Counted from the stretch's first letter, positions 1 through 9,765 are shown. The stretch: 30,212 nucleotides of DNA from Purshia tridentata (GCA_003254885.1 QANT01008801.1:1-30212), one strand, 5' to 3'. Notes: a model not told the origin generated them from the letters alone. Numbers and translations are program-made.

Positions 1-40
1 GTTGTTAAAATTAGGCCAAACGAGAATTTTAGCATTAACA
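1..40 (+). repeat. 5' LTR, 3' terminal 40 bp only
   Basis: These bases repeat at 8891-8930 with one difference and end in CA, directly before the primer-binding site. The rest of the 5' LTR lies outside the window. Confidence 0.9.
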
Positions 41-42
41 AT

Positions 43-60
43 TGGCGACGTCTGTGGGAA
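43..60 (+). other. primer-binding site (PBS) of the Tat-like element
   Basis: Two bases after the LTR end lies TGGCGACGTCTGTGGGAA. It starts with TGG, as expected for pairing with a tRNA 3'-CCA end, and resembles the TGGCGCCGTCTGTGGG site common in plant Tat elements. The tRNA identity cannot be fixed by eye. Confidence 0.75.
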
Positions 61-82
61 CGTAAGAAACGATCAATCAACT

Positions 83-1510
83 ATGGCTGGAATCGACAAT
101 ATTGGAAGCGAATCACAAATGCAAGTTGAGATGATGAACCTTCTGAAAAATTTGGCTAGCAAGGTTGAAGAAGCCAACCGCGTGGCCAACGAAGCTCTGG
201 AGATGGCTCGACAAAAGCAAGCACCCACAAATTCTAAACAAAAGAGGAAACAGGTAGATGGGTCAAGTGATTCGCGAGTCAGTGAAGTAGAGGAGGAAAG
301 ATTTGACCGAGAGCAACATGAAGAAGAACTCGATGATCACGATCGACAAACCATGAAGAAAATTCGCGATAACAACGACCTGCGCAGACTATTGAGCGAT
401 CATCGAACATTGACCCCAACTCAATTGGCGATCGAAGCTGCGCGAGGGATTTGTCGATCACCTTTCTCTGATGAAATCATGGCTGCAAAAAGACCAGAAA
501 AGTTTCAAACCCCAAAGTTTCAGCCGTTCGACGGAACCAGAGACCCTATGGATCATATCTACTACTATCAACAACAGCTAGTTTTGGAAGTGGAGAATGA
601 GTCGTTGCAATGTAAACTCTTCCCATCAAGTCTGATTGACTCCGCGTTGACTTGGTTTCGATAACTGAAAACGAGAACCATCGGGAGTTTCTCTGAGCTC
701 TGTGAGGTCTTTATATCACAGTACATATGCAATCAACGAAGGAAAAAGGACATCACCACCTTATTCAACACGAAGCAAGGGAAAAATGAGAAACTAAAAG
801 ATTATCTATCCCGCTTCATAGTTGAGATGTCATCATTGGATAGCTGTCCGAGGGAGACAGTCATCGCGGCATTCAAAGAGGGACTGTTGTCGGGATCAAA
901 ATTGCATGAAAACATTATTATGCACCCACCGTATGACATGAGGGAATGCATCGCTAAAGCAGAACCTTTCATCCGCCTCGAAAAGGATACTGCCAATCGG
1001 AGACGGGTGTCGGTAGTCCAAGAAGGCAATCTGGAGGGCAAACCTTCAAACGTCGAAGCCACACGGGTAAATATCCCCCCGCTTCCGCATCAAACGGGCG
1101 AGAATAAGAATGGAGAGAAGGGAAGAGGAAGACGAAATTCACGGTTCGAAGACCAGCTGACAAACATCAAACTCACCTGCAGCGTGTCAAAGATCTATCA
1201 CGATAATAAGGCAAAGGGTATTTTTCGAGAACCCTCATCGATAAAAACCATACCAGAATTTAGGGATAAATCGAAGCACTGTCATTTTCATAATGACTTC
1301 GGGCACGAACTCGAAGAATGCTTCAACCTGAGGGGACAGATCGCGGCTATGATACGAAAAGGACAGCTAACTCAATATCAGGTAGGTCCAACCCAACCCC
1401 AGGAGAATCCTCAGAGGGAGAATACCAATGCTGCCCAAATAGAGCCTGTCTTGTATGAAATTCATTCTATTCATGGTGGATCCGATCCACCCGAAGGATC
1501 GTCAGTGTAG
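83..1510 (+). pseudogene. gag: gag (capsid/nucleocapsid), one internal stop
   Basis: The frame opens with the ATG at 83 (MAGIDNIGSESQ) and runs to the TAG at 1508-1510, interrupted once by TAA at 662-664. The frame on both sides of that stop is the same, so this is a point nonsense change (CAA to TAA is likely) and not a frameshift. The N-terminus is charged and probably coiled coil. The centre has the retrotransposon gag core: PFDGTRDPMDHI, then ALTWF, then a segment ending in KDYLSRF. A single zinc knuckle at 1280-1321 has the spacing C-H-F-H-x4-H-x4-C, typical of Tat gags in place of the usual CCHC. The product would form virus-like particles and package element RNA. About 475 codons is normal for this lineage. 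Confidence 0.88.
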
Positions 1511-2137
1511 AGGCGCAGTTTAAAACAACAGCTGGAAAAAGCTCAAAGAGTAAATCAGATTAGTTCGGCGTCAGCACAAGCAGCAGCTCAAAGAGACGCA
1601 GAGGGAATCATCCAGTTTACTCGCAAAGATTTGGAGAGGTTGGAATGTCCTCACAAAGACGCGTTCGTCGTCACTCTCCAAATCGGAAACTTGAGAGTAC
1701 ATCGAGTCATGATCGATGAGGGAAGCAGTGCTGAGGTTATGTATTACAGTACATTCAAACAGATGAGGCTCCGGGATGAAGATTTAAAGGAGAACAAGAC
1801 CCCAATTCTGGCATTCGAAGGCAGTCAGATAACACAGGTAAGAGAAATCACTCTGCCAGTGATCGCAGCAGGAAAGACGCTTTTTATGACCTTTGTGGTA
1901 ATCCATTCTCCTTCTGCGTATAATGTAATTATGGGCAGAGATTGGATATGGAGAATGGAGGGAGAAGTGTCCACTCGATGTTTGATCATGAGGTGTGTTT
2001 CTGCGGACGGAAAAGGTACCGTCGACATCGTAGGTGATCAAGTCGTGGCGAAGAAGTGCTATCACATTACAATGAGAATTCGATTGACAACTAACAAAGA
2101 AGTTGCAGGGATCGAAGAGAAATAGCAATTAAACTAG
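1511..2137 (+). pseudogene. pro: retropepsin-like aspartic protease region of pol
   Basis: This continues the gag frame after the TAG at 1508-1510 with no frameshift, so the original element may have had one gag-pol frame or a stop suppressed by readthrough. The catalytic motif is DEGSS, with the Asp at 1715-1717, followed by a hydrophobic flap region and YNVIMGRDW, the conserved end of the retropepsin fold. The frame stops at 2123-2125 (TAG) and again at 2135-2137 (TAG). After these the same frame continues into the RT leader. The enzyme would cleave the Gag-Pol polyprotein. The Asn often seen as DNGSS is Glu here, which I have seen only as a minor variant, so activity is uncertain. Confidence 0.85.
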
Positions 2138-2552
2138 GATTCACCAACCGAGGAAGAATCTATGTCTGAACCAATGACTATAGAACCACTGACAGAGATA
2201 GTATTGGATCAAGAAGAGCCAAACAAGACAGTGTTGGTGGGAACCCTCCTGAAAGAAGAAGAACGAACACGTTTGATCGAAACTCTTCGGGCAAATAAAG
2301 ACGTGTTCGCATGGTCACACGTGGATATGCCGGGGATTGATCCAAGCATCGCGTGCCACAGGCTGAACGTCAACCCCAATGTAACGCCATATCAGCAAAG
2401 GCAAAGAAGATTCGCGCCAGAAAGAAACAAGGTAATAAGTGATGAAGTCGATCGACTCCTAGAAGTGCGGTTTATAAGGGATGTTTGGTGTCCCACTTTG
2501 ATTTCGAACGTAGTAGTAGTCCAAGAATGGCAAATGGAGAGTATGCATCGAT
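2138..2552 (+). pseudogene. reverse transcriptase, N-terminal remnant; catalytic core deleted
   Basis: Residues such as ANKDVFAWSHVDMPGIDPSI and FAPERNKVI are the conserved leader and start of plant Ty3/gypsy RT. The first frame holds until about 2515. From 2520 the sense reading moves to the next frame (KNGKWRVCID, 2523-2552). Straight after CID the text becomes IEFKPQTAHKGQ, which belongs just before RNase H. The fingers, palm (with the YxDD site) and thumb are therefore absent, a loss I estimate at over 1 kb from family layout. The join lies at a GAT triplet that could have been present on both sides. Without the palm no reverse transcription is possible, so the copy needs an enzyme supplied in trans. 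Confidence 0.87.
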
Positions 2553-3200
2553 ATAGAGTTCAAACCTCAAACAGCTCATAAAGGGCAGGCAGTTGCAGAT
2601 TTCTTAGTCGAAGCACACAAACCACTAAACGAATTCGAAGGAGGCAAAGAAGAAGGCGTATGGGAACTATATGTGGATGGATCTTCGAATGCGTTAGGTG
2701 CAGGAGCAGGCATGATTCTACGAACACCCGATGGCTTCGAGTTGGAATTTGCATTAAGATTAGATTTTCCAGCTTCGAACAACGTGGCAGAGTACGAAGC
2801 CCTCGTGAATGGTTTACGAATTGCTGAAAAAGTCAAGGCTCAGGTTCTCAAAGTTTACAGTGACTCACAGCTTGTAGTAAACCAAGTTAATGGAGAGTAC
2901 GCCACTAAGGATGAAAAAATGGAAGCATACCAGAAGCTGGTAATTGAAATGTCCTCTCGCTTCACAAAGGTAACTTTCTCACAAGTACCCAGATAACAAA
3001 ATCAGGCAGCAGACCACTTAACATGCGAAGCTTCAACTTCGAAGGGACTTCGATCCGTTAGGATCGAACAACTACACACGCCGAGCATTGCAGATGAACC
3101 AACCACAATGATGATCAATCAAGCTGGAATAAATTGGATGACGCCGCTGATAGATTATCTCCGTTCAGGTACGACACCGACGGACCCAGCCGAAGCGTGA
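2553..3200 (+). pseudogene. RNase H domain of pol plus linker to integrase
   Basis: The frame carries the RNase H acidic residues: Asp at 2676-2678 (YVDGSS), Glu at 2790-2792 (VAEYEA) and Asp at 2862-2864 (YSDSQLV). The end of the domain reads VPR, then a TAA at 2994-2996, then QNQAADHL, where family members read on without a stop. A second nonsense codon, TGA at 3198-3200 just before KLRMRAAKY, looks like CGA to TGA. The frame is unchanged across both stops and into integrase. The domain would remove template RNA during cDNA synthesis. Presence of RNase H without RT is a consequence of the upstream deletion. Confidence 0.87.
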
Positions 3201-4387
3201 AAACTGAGAATGCGAGCAGCCAAGTATGCTATGATCGATAATGTGTTGTTTAGAAAATCATTTTCAGGGCCATTGTTGCGTTGTCTCGATCCAGCCCAAG
3301 CTGAATGGCTACTCTCGACAATTCATGACGGTTCATGTGGAAACCATGCCGGAGGACGAAGCTTAGCACACAAAGCACTGATGCAAGGATATTTTTGGCC
3401 TTATATGGCAAAAGATTCAGAAGTTTACGCTCGAAAGTGTGATCAGTGTCAACGCTACGCACCCATAAGTAGACAACCAGCGGAGGAATTGAACTCGACT
3501 TGGGAACCGTGGGCATTCGCTAGGTGGGGAATGGATATTGTGGGACCATTACCAACTGCCCCTGGAGGAAAGAAGAATGTACTCCTCGCAACAGATTACT
3601 TCACAAAATGGGTCGAGGCAGAGGCTTATGGAACAATCAATGCAACCAGTGTCGTTCGCTTTGTTTGGAGAAATATAATATGCCGTTTTGGGGTGCCACG
3701 AGCCATAGTTACAGACAACGGCACGCCCTTCAATAACAAAAGATTCAGAGCATTTTGTACCGAGAAGGGAATCCAACTTCATTTATCCTCTCGAAGCTAT
3801 CCCCAAGCTAATGGACAAGCAGAGAAGACGAACAGAACATCTTCGACAACATCAAAAGACGGCTCGAAGTGGTCAGGGGAAAATGGCATGACGAACTTCA
3901 TCACGTTCTATGGGCCTATCGAACCACTATTCAAAGGCCCACTGGAGAATCACCGTTTTCTTTAACTTATGGAGTAGAGGCGATAATTCCCATGGAGATA
4001 GGTTTGCCAACCACGAGGACATTATCAGTTGAGAATGAAGAATCGAACGCCATTCAACTTCGACACACTCTCGATCTTGCGGAAGAGAAAAGGATGGCAG
4101 CATCAATTCGGTTGGCAAATTATCATAACGTGGCAGCTCAGCATTTCAACCAGAAGGTACGCCACAAAACCTTCAGAATTGGAGATTGGGTTTTAAAACG
4201 AATTATGGATCAAGGACCCAAATCAGGAGAACTACCAGAATCTGGAAAGTTTAAGAAAGTATGGGAAGGCTCTTACGAAGTCATGGCAGTCTTCGGAAAA
4301 GGGGCTTACAAACTTCGAGAACTCCGGACTGGGAAGGAATTGCCGAGACCTTGGAATGCCATTCATTTGAAAAGATATTATGTTTGA
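3201..4387 (+). pseudogene. integrase domain of pol, one frameshift
   Basis: An HHCC zinc-binding region comes first (IHDGSCGNH, then CDQC), then the catalytic core. Asp is at 3534-3536 (GMDIVGPLP), Asp at 3714-3716 (VTDNGTPF) and Glu at 3822-3824 (GQAEKTNRT). The last two are 35 residues apart, giving the D,D35E signature. Between about 3826 and 3868 the reading moves to another frame, which continues with KWHDELHHVLWAYRTT and runs through the C-terminal GDWVLKR and RPWNAIHLKRYYV to a stop at 4385-4387. The triad is intact but the C-terminal half is out of frame. The enzyme inserts cDNA into chromosomes. No chromodomain follows, in line with the Tat branch and not with chromoviruses. Confidence 0.9.
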
Positions 4388-4506
4388 AATTATTCTTGTT
4401 CATTATTTCTTCATGCATATTACTTTTTCGAGGGATAATATTAATAACAACTGATGAATTTGAATGAAAACTGAGCATCTCTTCTTGAAAATGAAATAAA
4501 GACCTT

Positions 4507-4895
4507 GAACGTTCGAAAGAGGACATCCAAGAAAATGCATATGTTATGGACGTCTTCCATCAAAGCACTGAACGCTCGAAAGGATGACGTTCAAGAAAAC
4601 TATGTACGCTACGAACATCTTCGATCGCAGTAATGAATGTTTGAAAGAAGGCGTTCAAATATTTTACGTACGCTATAAACTTCTTCGATCTAAGCATTGA
4701 ATGATCGGAAAAAAGGGCGTTCGAGAACTTGTGTACGCTATAAACGTCTTCCATCGAAGCACTGAACGCTCGAAAAGATGACGTTCAAGAAAACCACGTA
4801 CGCTACGAACGTCTTCGATCGAAGTAATGAATGTTCGAAAGAAGGCATTTGAGAAATTGCGTGCGCTATGAATATTTTCGATCAAAACACCAAAC
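4507..4895 (+). repeat. tandem array, 63-65 bp unit, six copies
   Basis: Copies begin at 4507, 4570, 4635, 4699, 4764 and 4829, each starting GAAYGNTCGAAA or similar and carrying a TACGCTA core and the near-palindrome TTCGATCGAA. Copies 2 and 5 are the closest pair, 1 and 4 share the ending CTTCCATCRAAGCACT, and 3 resembles 6, so the array looks like two copies of a three-unit block of about 194 bp. It lies in the noncoding stretch between integrase and the antisense ORFs, a place where Tat-type elements often carry tandem repeats. Short ORFs on the minus strand here are repeat artefacts. Confidence 0.88.
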
Positions 4896-5030
4896 GTACA
4901 TGACATATGCAAGAAAGTTGTATTTAATAGTTCATCTTTTATTAGAATGAGAAAAAGCGGGAAAACAGATTACAGAAGGAACACGCGCAAGTTGAAATCA
5001 CACAAAGAGATGAACTTAAGAAGGAGCCCT

Positions 5031-5594
5031 TCATGGAATGACAAGCTCTTCGCTCAGACTTTCCCAATCCAGATTGGGAAAAATTGCACGAGCTTTTGAC
5101 TTAAAATAGTCACATCCCTGGGTGAAACCATCCTGAAAGCCCGTGGAATGTGCTGAACTAGTGAAACAACGCGCTTCATGAAGGAGTTGTTTCAGGCGAT
5201 CCACTTCCCAACAAGCTGCAGTCAAATCAAAACGCGCTTCACGAAGATGCCATTCGAGGAGGATTCTTGAGGAGTGAATTGAATTAGCACTTCTCCTCGA
5301 AGGTCCAGCCTCAAAGTCATGACGTCGGCTCGAAAAAGAAGGTGATCGAGTCGATCGGATTGCATCAAGGTTGTCAGATTTGCGTGTTGGGGACAAAGGT
5401 TTGGAGATGTCATTCCTGTGCCTCAGTGCATCCGCCCTCGAGCGAGAACGTGACTTTGTGGAGAAGTTAGTAGCCTTCGAATCCAATGAACCTGAAGAGC
5501 TCAAAGAAACAGAAAGTCCAGGCGAAGCAACTGGCTTTCTCTTCTTACTTGCACGGAGTTCAAGGTGAAACTTGATCTTACGTTCTTTGCCCAT
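5031..5594 (-). CDS. antisense ORF 2 of the Tat-like element, unknown function
   Basis: I choose the ATG at 5594 (MGKERKIKF); the frame is open a further 14 codons to a TTG at 5636 but that start lies very close to the TATA box. It encodes about 187 residues on the strand opposite to gag-pol and ends with TGA at 5031-5033. The first two thirds are Ser/Arg-rich and probably disordered and basic. The last third is more structured, with a helical stretch (EWHLREARFDLTAACWEVDR) and the end GFQDGFTQGCDYFKSKARA. I do not recognise a catalytic fold. Its place between integrase and 3' LTR fits the extra antisense ORFs known in plant Ty3/gypsy elements. A TATA box at 5657-5664 suggests its own transcript. 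Confidence 0.6.
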   Translation of the reverse strand: MGKERKIKFHLELRASKKRKPVASPGLSVSLSSSGSLDSKATNFSTKSRSRSRADALRHRNDISKPLSPTRKSDNLDAIRSTRSPSFSSRRHDFEAGPSRRSANSIHSSRILLEWHLREARFDLTAACWEVDRLKQLLHEARCFTSSAHSTGFQDGFTQGCDYFKSKARAIFPNLDWESLSEELVIP

Positions 5595-5656
5595 GGTTAT
5601 TTCAAAGTACTCACAGTAAGCACAACTTTCATGCAATCAAAGGTGACAGAAAACAG

Positions 5657-5664
5657 GTATTTAT
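5657..5664 (-). promoter_or_regulatory. TATA box for antisense ORF 2
   Basis: The minus strand reads GTATAAATACC here, about 65 bp upstream of the ATG at 5594. Spacing allows a short 5' leader of roughly 30-40 bases. Confidence 0.5.
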
Positions 5665-5911
5665 ACTTAGAATGATTTCCTAGAATGCGAGTTTTATGCT
5701 ACAAATTAATACAGCTGATTTTCCAAGGATATTACGTTACTCTTTGTGAATTTAATATCAGTAAGTGAAATTTGAATTTGAAACCAACAAAATTAAAGAC
5801 AAAATAAAATTCAAAATTCGAAAGAACAGTCAAAATTAGAGCTGAAATTGGTCACTCAAGTTAGATGAATTTCAGAAGTTCAGTACAAAATAAAACAAAG
5901 TAAAAAGAAAA

Positions 5912-8043
5912 CTATTTCTCGGTCGGGGGATCAGAAGCATCGATCATTGAAGATGAAGGGGGCATTGAGGCGTCAGCATTGGGGGCAGAAGGGAGATCTC
6001 CTTGAAGCGGACCTTCAGCAACCTCTTCATCAGAAGAAGGGCTTGAAGCAGGGGCTCGATCGCCAGGCGCATCTCGAGGAGGTAGTCGTAGGGCTCGGTG
6101 ATCTTCTGAAGAGCATCCACGGCCTCTGGGCTCTCATATAAGTGACCATCTTCAGGTTCGGCCCTCTGAACCCATCCAAGCCTGAAAAATCGAGCTCGAT
6201 CGATGCCAATCAAAGTCTGGCAATCGTCGAACTCAGCTTGGCACTCAGCTTTCTCGATCGCCAGCTCCTTCTCCAATTCGGCCACCCGAGCCCTGGAGCT
6301 CTCAAGTTCTTTCTGCGCACCTTCGAAATTTTGCGCATGCAAGTCTCTATCCTCTTCGGCCTGACATCGCCCAGCATTTGCCTCTGCCAATTCTTTCTTG
6401 ACCTGAGAAAGTAGCGCCTCGGCGTCAGCAAATTTCTTCTTGGCAGCATCCTCTTTCTCTATCTCCCGTCGAAGCTCATGCTTCACCGCCAGCAGACGGC
6501 TGGTCAGATCCACGTTCAGCATGTTCACCTTTTTTTAAAAAAAAAAAAGAAAAAAGAAAAATGCATACAGTTTAAAAAAAAAAAAAAGGGAAACCTGTCG
6601 AAAGACTTATTACTGTATAGCTGGCAACGTGGGTGGCAGCAATGAGAGCCCCATCATTCAATTGAGAGACCCCAGCAGCATCCCGAGGAAGCACGCAACC
6701 CCTTGTGATCGCGATCGCAGTGCTCTCATCGTGGACAGCAGAATCACTCAGCAAAACCCGAGACCCATCGGATCTCTTCATATCGGGGACAAACGGTGGG
6801 AGGGGAGCAGTTGGACGAACACTCGAACTTGGAATTCGAGGAGGTGAAGAAGCGGGGAGTGGAGGTGGACTTCGAGTACCTGCCATCGAAGAAGAAGTTT
6901 CGATGGCCGCAGCTGTCGAAGGGGCGAGGGCATCGAGGACAGGTCCCTCATCGGCAGTCGAACCAACCTTCGCCACCTTGGTCTTCGAAGGGGCTTTGCG
7001 ATCATTCTTCCTTTTCTTCTCGAGAATTGGGTCCTTCGCAAGCTCGAGTTTTCTTCACTGCATGTTGATTTCTTCAGTATCAGAAGCGGTTTCTTCAGAG
7101 TCGACTAAAAGAACTTCAACTTGAGCTTTGAATCTTGCTCTGAGCTGCTCGATCCTCTTTCGACCGTCGTCTGTCAGTGCTAAGTCCTCAGAACGCAAAA
7201 TCAAACCACCAACGAAGTCTCGGGGAGCGTAACCCTCGAAGCCTGACCGTTTCTCCTCAGAAAAAGGTGCGTATATGATAGATTGGCGTTGAGAACTGAT
7301 CCGGTGAAGAATTTGAGGTGTGGAGAACCAGCCGATGCTGTGTTTCGAATTCCCAAGTTCGAAATGAGCCTTAAGGGCCAACAATCTATCGTGAACTAAT
7401 CTGGCCTCCGTAAAGCAAGATTTATCTGGAAAAAGAAAACGAAGAATGTTAGTGATCGACAAACGTTGGCAAATGACATCAATTGCGAGGTGACGATATT
7501 CATCAAAGTGAGGAATACCAAGAGAATGAGAAAAACGAGTGGGGAGTGGCACATTGCTGAGTTCGGGGGCAGCCACTCGCCGGTCAACATCACCGGCCTA
7601 CCTTTCCACCCACAATGTGAAGTGGGTCCATCATGAAAAAGTTTGGGGGCATCAGCTTTGGCAGTGAAGTAGAAAGTGCATGACCCATCGAGTTCGTTTA
7701 CTTTACTCCACTTGTAACAGAAAAAGAAGTCTACGAACCCGAAGGCCGCCCCCACAGAAAGCCCAAAACCCAAAAGAGTGGAAATTAGTTGGAAGCAACT
7801 GGGGTTCAACTGAAGAGGATGAACACCTATTTTGTTGAAGATGACATGAAAAAGGGGATGAAGGGGGAATTTGATATACTGTAGGGAATCGGCCGAAATC
7901 ACTAGCGATCCCTCTGGAATACCCTCCCCGGTCGTTACACTACAATTTTCTGGAAGGGATTGAACTTTAACAGTGGGAGGTATTTCGTTATCCCTAACTA
8001 TTTTCTTAAGTTGCTCTACAGAAGGTTCCCAGAAATAAACCAA
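5912..8043 (-). pseudogene. antisense ORF 1 (putative gypsy-type transposon protein, PF04195-like), broken
   Basis: This gene faces gag-pol. From 8043 the protein contains ISADSLQYIKFPLHPLFHVI and LNPSCFQLISTLLGFGLSVG, the pattern of the plant 'putative gypsy type transposon' domain (PF04195, seen in Tat antisense genes such as Grande gene 23). Near 7576-7600 the frame shifts and continues (AAPELSNVPLPTRFSHSLG) to a TGA at 7055-7057. The same frame resumes past that stop with a Lys-rich, then Ser/Pro-rich linker to 6572. The next block (6528 to about 6065) is a long charged coiled coil. Near 6065 another shift gives an acidic tail (DAPGDRAPASSPSSDEE) ending at the TAG at 5912-5914. The A/T runs at 6533-6588 may lie in an intron. 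No clear ATG is seen; the frame is open upstream of 8043. Function is unknown. Confidence 0.72.
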
Positions 8044-8230
8044 TTGGGTGAGTTTACCATAGTAAAAAGAAAAGAAAGACTTACACGGGAATGAGGGAGG
8101 AGAGCAAGCTAGGAATCACCGAAGACCCTTGGGCGAGTGGCAGAAAGATGCAAGGTCACAGAAGGGCTTTGTTCTTAAGAGGCTCTGTGGAAACTGGGAA
8201 ATCGTAGGTTACAAAGAAGAAGGATAAAAC

Positions 8231-8238
8231 TTATATAA
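8231..8238 (-). promoter_or_regulatory. TATA box for antisense ORF 1
   Basis: The minus strand reads GTTTATATAAG about 190 bp upstream of the start of the antisense coding frame. It lies inside the element and not in the LTR, so the antisense gene seems to have its own promoter. Confidence 0.5.
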
Positions 8239-8391
8239 ACAGAAAAATTCGAGAATGAGTGGCTGGGGAAGCCCAGGGGTTCAAGAAGAGCAGAGGTCGA
8301 AAAGACGTGTCTTGAAACAACCAAAAGGCACCTTTTCGACTTACGCCGTCATTTTTCCCCTCTACCAACCAGGGCTTAACGTGTGGTAAGT

Positions 8392-8408
8392 AGAGGGAAA
8401 AAAGGGGC
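8392..8408 (+). other. polypurine tract (PPT)
   Basis: AGAGGGAAAAAAGGGG lies two to three bases before the TGTGGGCG that begins the 3' LTR. This is the expected plus-strand primer site. Bases 8351-8363 form an inverted match to it, so the single strand could fold back. Confidence 0.82.
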
Positions 8409-8410
8409 AT

Positions 8411-8930
8411 TGTGGGCGACGGAATTATCTGGGCTCGAGCCCAAGATCGAGACATAACCAGGCCCGACCCAAAGAAAGGTCAAAATAAGAAACAAAGCCC
8501 AAAAGGCCAAAATAGGCTGAGGTCAAAAAGAAAAAGGGAACATCATTAAACAAACAGCCCGTTATCCCTATTTTAATTACCCACACACTAAAATGAAGGC
8601 ACCAACGATCAAAAACATTAAAGAGGTATAACGGGAAGAAAAGGCGCGAAGGTAGGAAGTAACGGAAAAATTATTTTTCTATAAAAGGGAATGCACCTCC
8701 ATGCAAAAGGGAGATCGAAAACTAAGAAAAAAGAAAACACTGAAAAGCATATTGAATTTCTACTCATTTTTAGCATCGGAGTGTCATTGCAGGTACACCC
8801 CTCGGGAAAATCTCAACAATTCGAAGAGGAAAAACTTGGAAGGAGGCGCGACAGTCGAGTGGAAGGCTTTAGCTGATTGATTCATTGTTGGTTGTTAAAA
8901 TTAGGCCAAACGAGAATTTTAGCATCAACA
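8411..8930 (+). repeat. 3' LTR of the Tat-like element (520 bp)
   Basis: It starts TGTGGGCG directly after the polypurine tract and ends CATCAACA, giving TG...CA ends. The last 40 bases match the 5' LTR tail at 1-40. U3 contains a TATA box at 8680-8687. The 5' boundary is inferred from the PPT and TG rule because the matching part of the 5' LTR is not in the window. Confidence 0.88.
8680..8687 (+). promoter_or_regulatory. LTR promoter TATA box
   Basis: TATAAAAG within the 3' LTR lies about 240 bp before the LTR end. In the matching 5' LTR it would drive the genomic RNA, with the start expected near 8715 by usual spacing. Confidence 0.65.
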
Positions 8931-8960
8931 AAGGAGCAATTTGAAAGTACTCCTTATTTT

Positions 8961-9250
8961 GTAAGTTTTTTTAATTTAGGGAGCAATTTGAAAGTACTCA
9001 TATAGTTCGATGAGCTAATTTGTAATTTAGCATTTTTTATTAATTTGTTGTCCATGTGGCATCCACATCACATTCACGTCATTAAAAAAAATCCAATCAG
9101 CAAAGCCATGTCAGCATTTAACAGAATAATGGATGGAATCACTAACGTTTCATGGTTTCAAATAGCCTATGGATGTACTTGAAAGTTTTTTTAATTGAGG
9201 GAGCAACTTGAAAGTATCTCTATAGTTCAATGGACTAATTTGTAATTGAG
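8961..9250 (+). repeat. 70-bp direct repeat pair in AT-rich spacer
   Basis: Copies at 8961-9030 and 9181-9250 share the pattern AAGTTTTTTTAATT-AGGGAGCAA-TTGAAAGTA and CTAATTTGTAATT, 220 bp apart. A third, partial copy (GGAGCAATTTGAAAGTACTC) starts at 8932, right at the LTR edge. These could be remnants of an older element into which the Tat copy inserted. I cannot assign a family. Confidence 0.7.
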
Positions 9251-9760
9251 CCTTTAAAAAATTATATTTTAGTCATTAGCCCACCCCAATAGCTAATTTA
9301 TTTTAAAATATTGATTTTGTTAATATACTTTTTTGCCGTTCTATTATTTTTTTAGAAAGTTGCTTGAATATGAATAAATAAAATATGATCACATAATTTA
9401 ACACAAAATTATAAATAAACATAGAAAGTGTAGGACATTGCTCTATCTATTGGCTAAGATTAAGCATTTCTAATCTAAAGGCTAAAGCATCAATATAAGA
9501 CAAAAATATCATGTTTTTTCATTTTTAATTAAAAAAATTTCAAGACTAAACAGATGATAATGATTATTTTTAAAATGTGCTTGAATTGACTATGTTATGT
9601 TGTCATTAATATTTTTATCAAACTGTTTTTGTTATACGAATTATACATTTTACATAAAATACAAGTTATGTCCTAGTACTTTTACATCCAGTTAATATAT
9701 TTTTAGCAGAAATCATTTATGTGGACTTTGAATAATTTGAGACTCGATTCAATTAATAGC
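9251..9760. other. AT-rich spacer, no feature seen
   Basis: No open frame, RNA gene or terminal repeat is recognisable. It is the left flank of the following solo LTR. Confidence 0.6.
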
Positions 9761-9765
9761 TTGCA
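9761..9765 (+). repeat. target-site duplication TTGCA, left copy
   Basis: Identical to 12691-12695 on the other side of the solo LTR. Confidence 0.9.

Larger units (their letters stand above)
1..8930 (+). mobile_element. Ty3/gypsy retrotransposon, Tat-like lineage, defective
   Basis: The span runs from the tail of the 5' LTR, whose remainder lies left of the window, to the end of the 3' LTR. The last 40 bases of the 3' LTR (8891-8930) match bases 1-40 with one mismatch (36 versus 8926). The internal order is PBS, gag, protease, RT remnant, RNase H, integrase, tandem repeats, two antisense ORFs and a polypurine tract. Protease before RT before RNase H before integrase defines Ty3/gypsy. The gag with a C-H-H-C knuckle and the antisense ORFs after integrase point to the Tat group (Grande/Retand-like). 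The copy is defective: the RT core is deleted and there are several stops and frameshifts. The near-identical LTR tails suggest a fairly recent insertion, but 40 bases are too few to date it. Confidence 0.93.

Noticed and set aside
8691..8876. 61-codon ORF in the 3' LTR
   Set aside because: Lies in the R/U5 region after the TATA box; short and without a domain.
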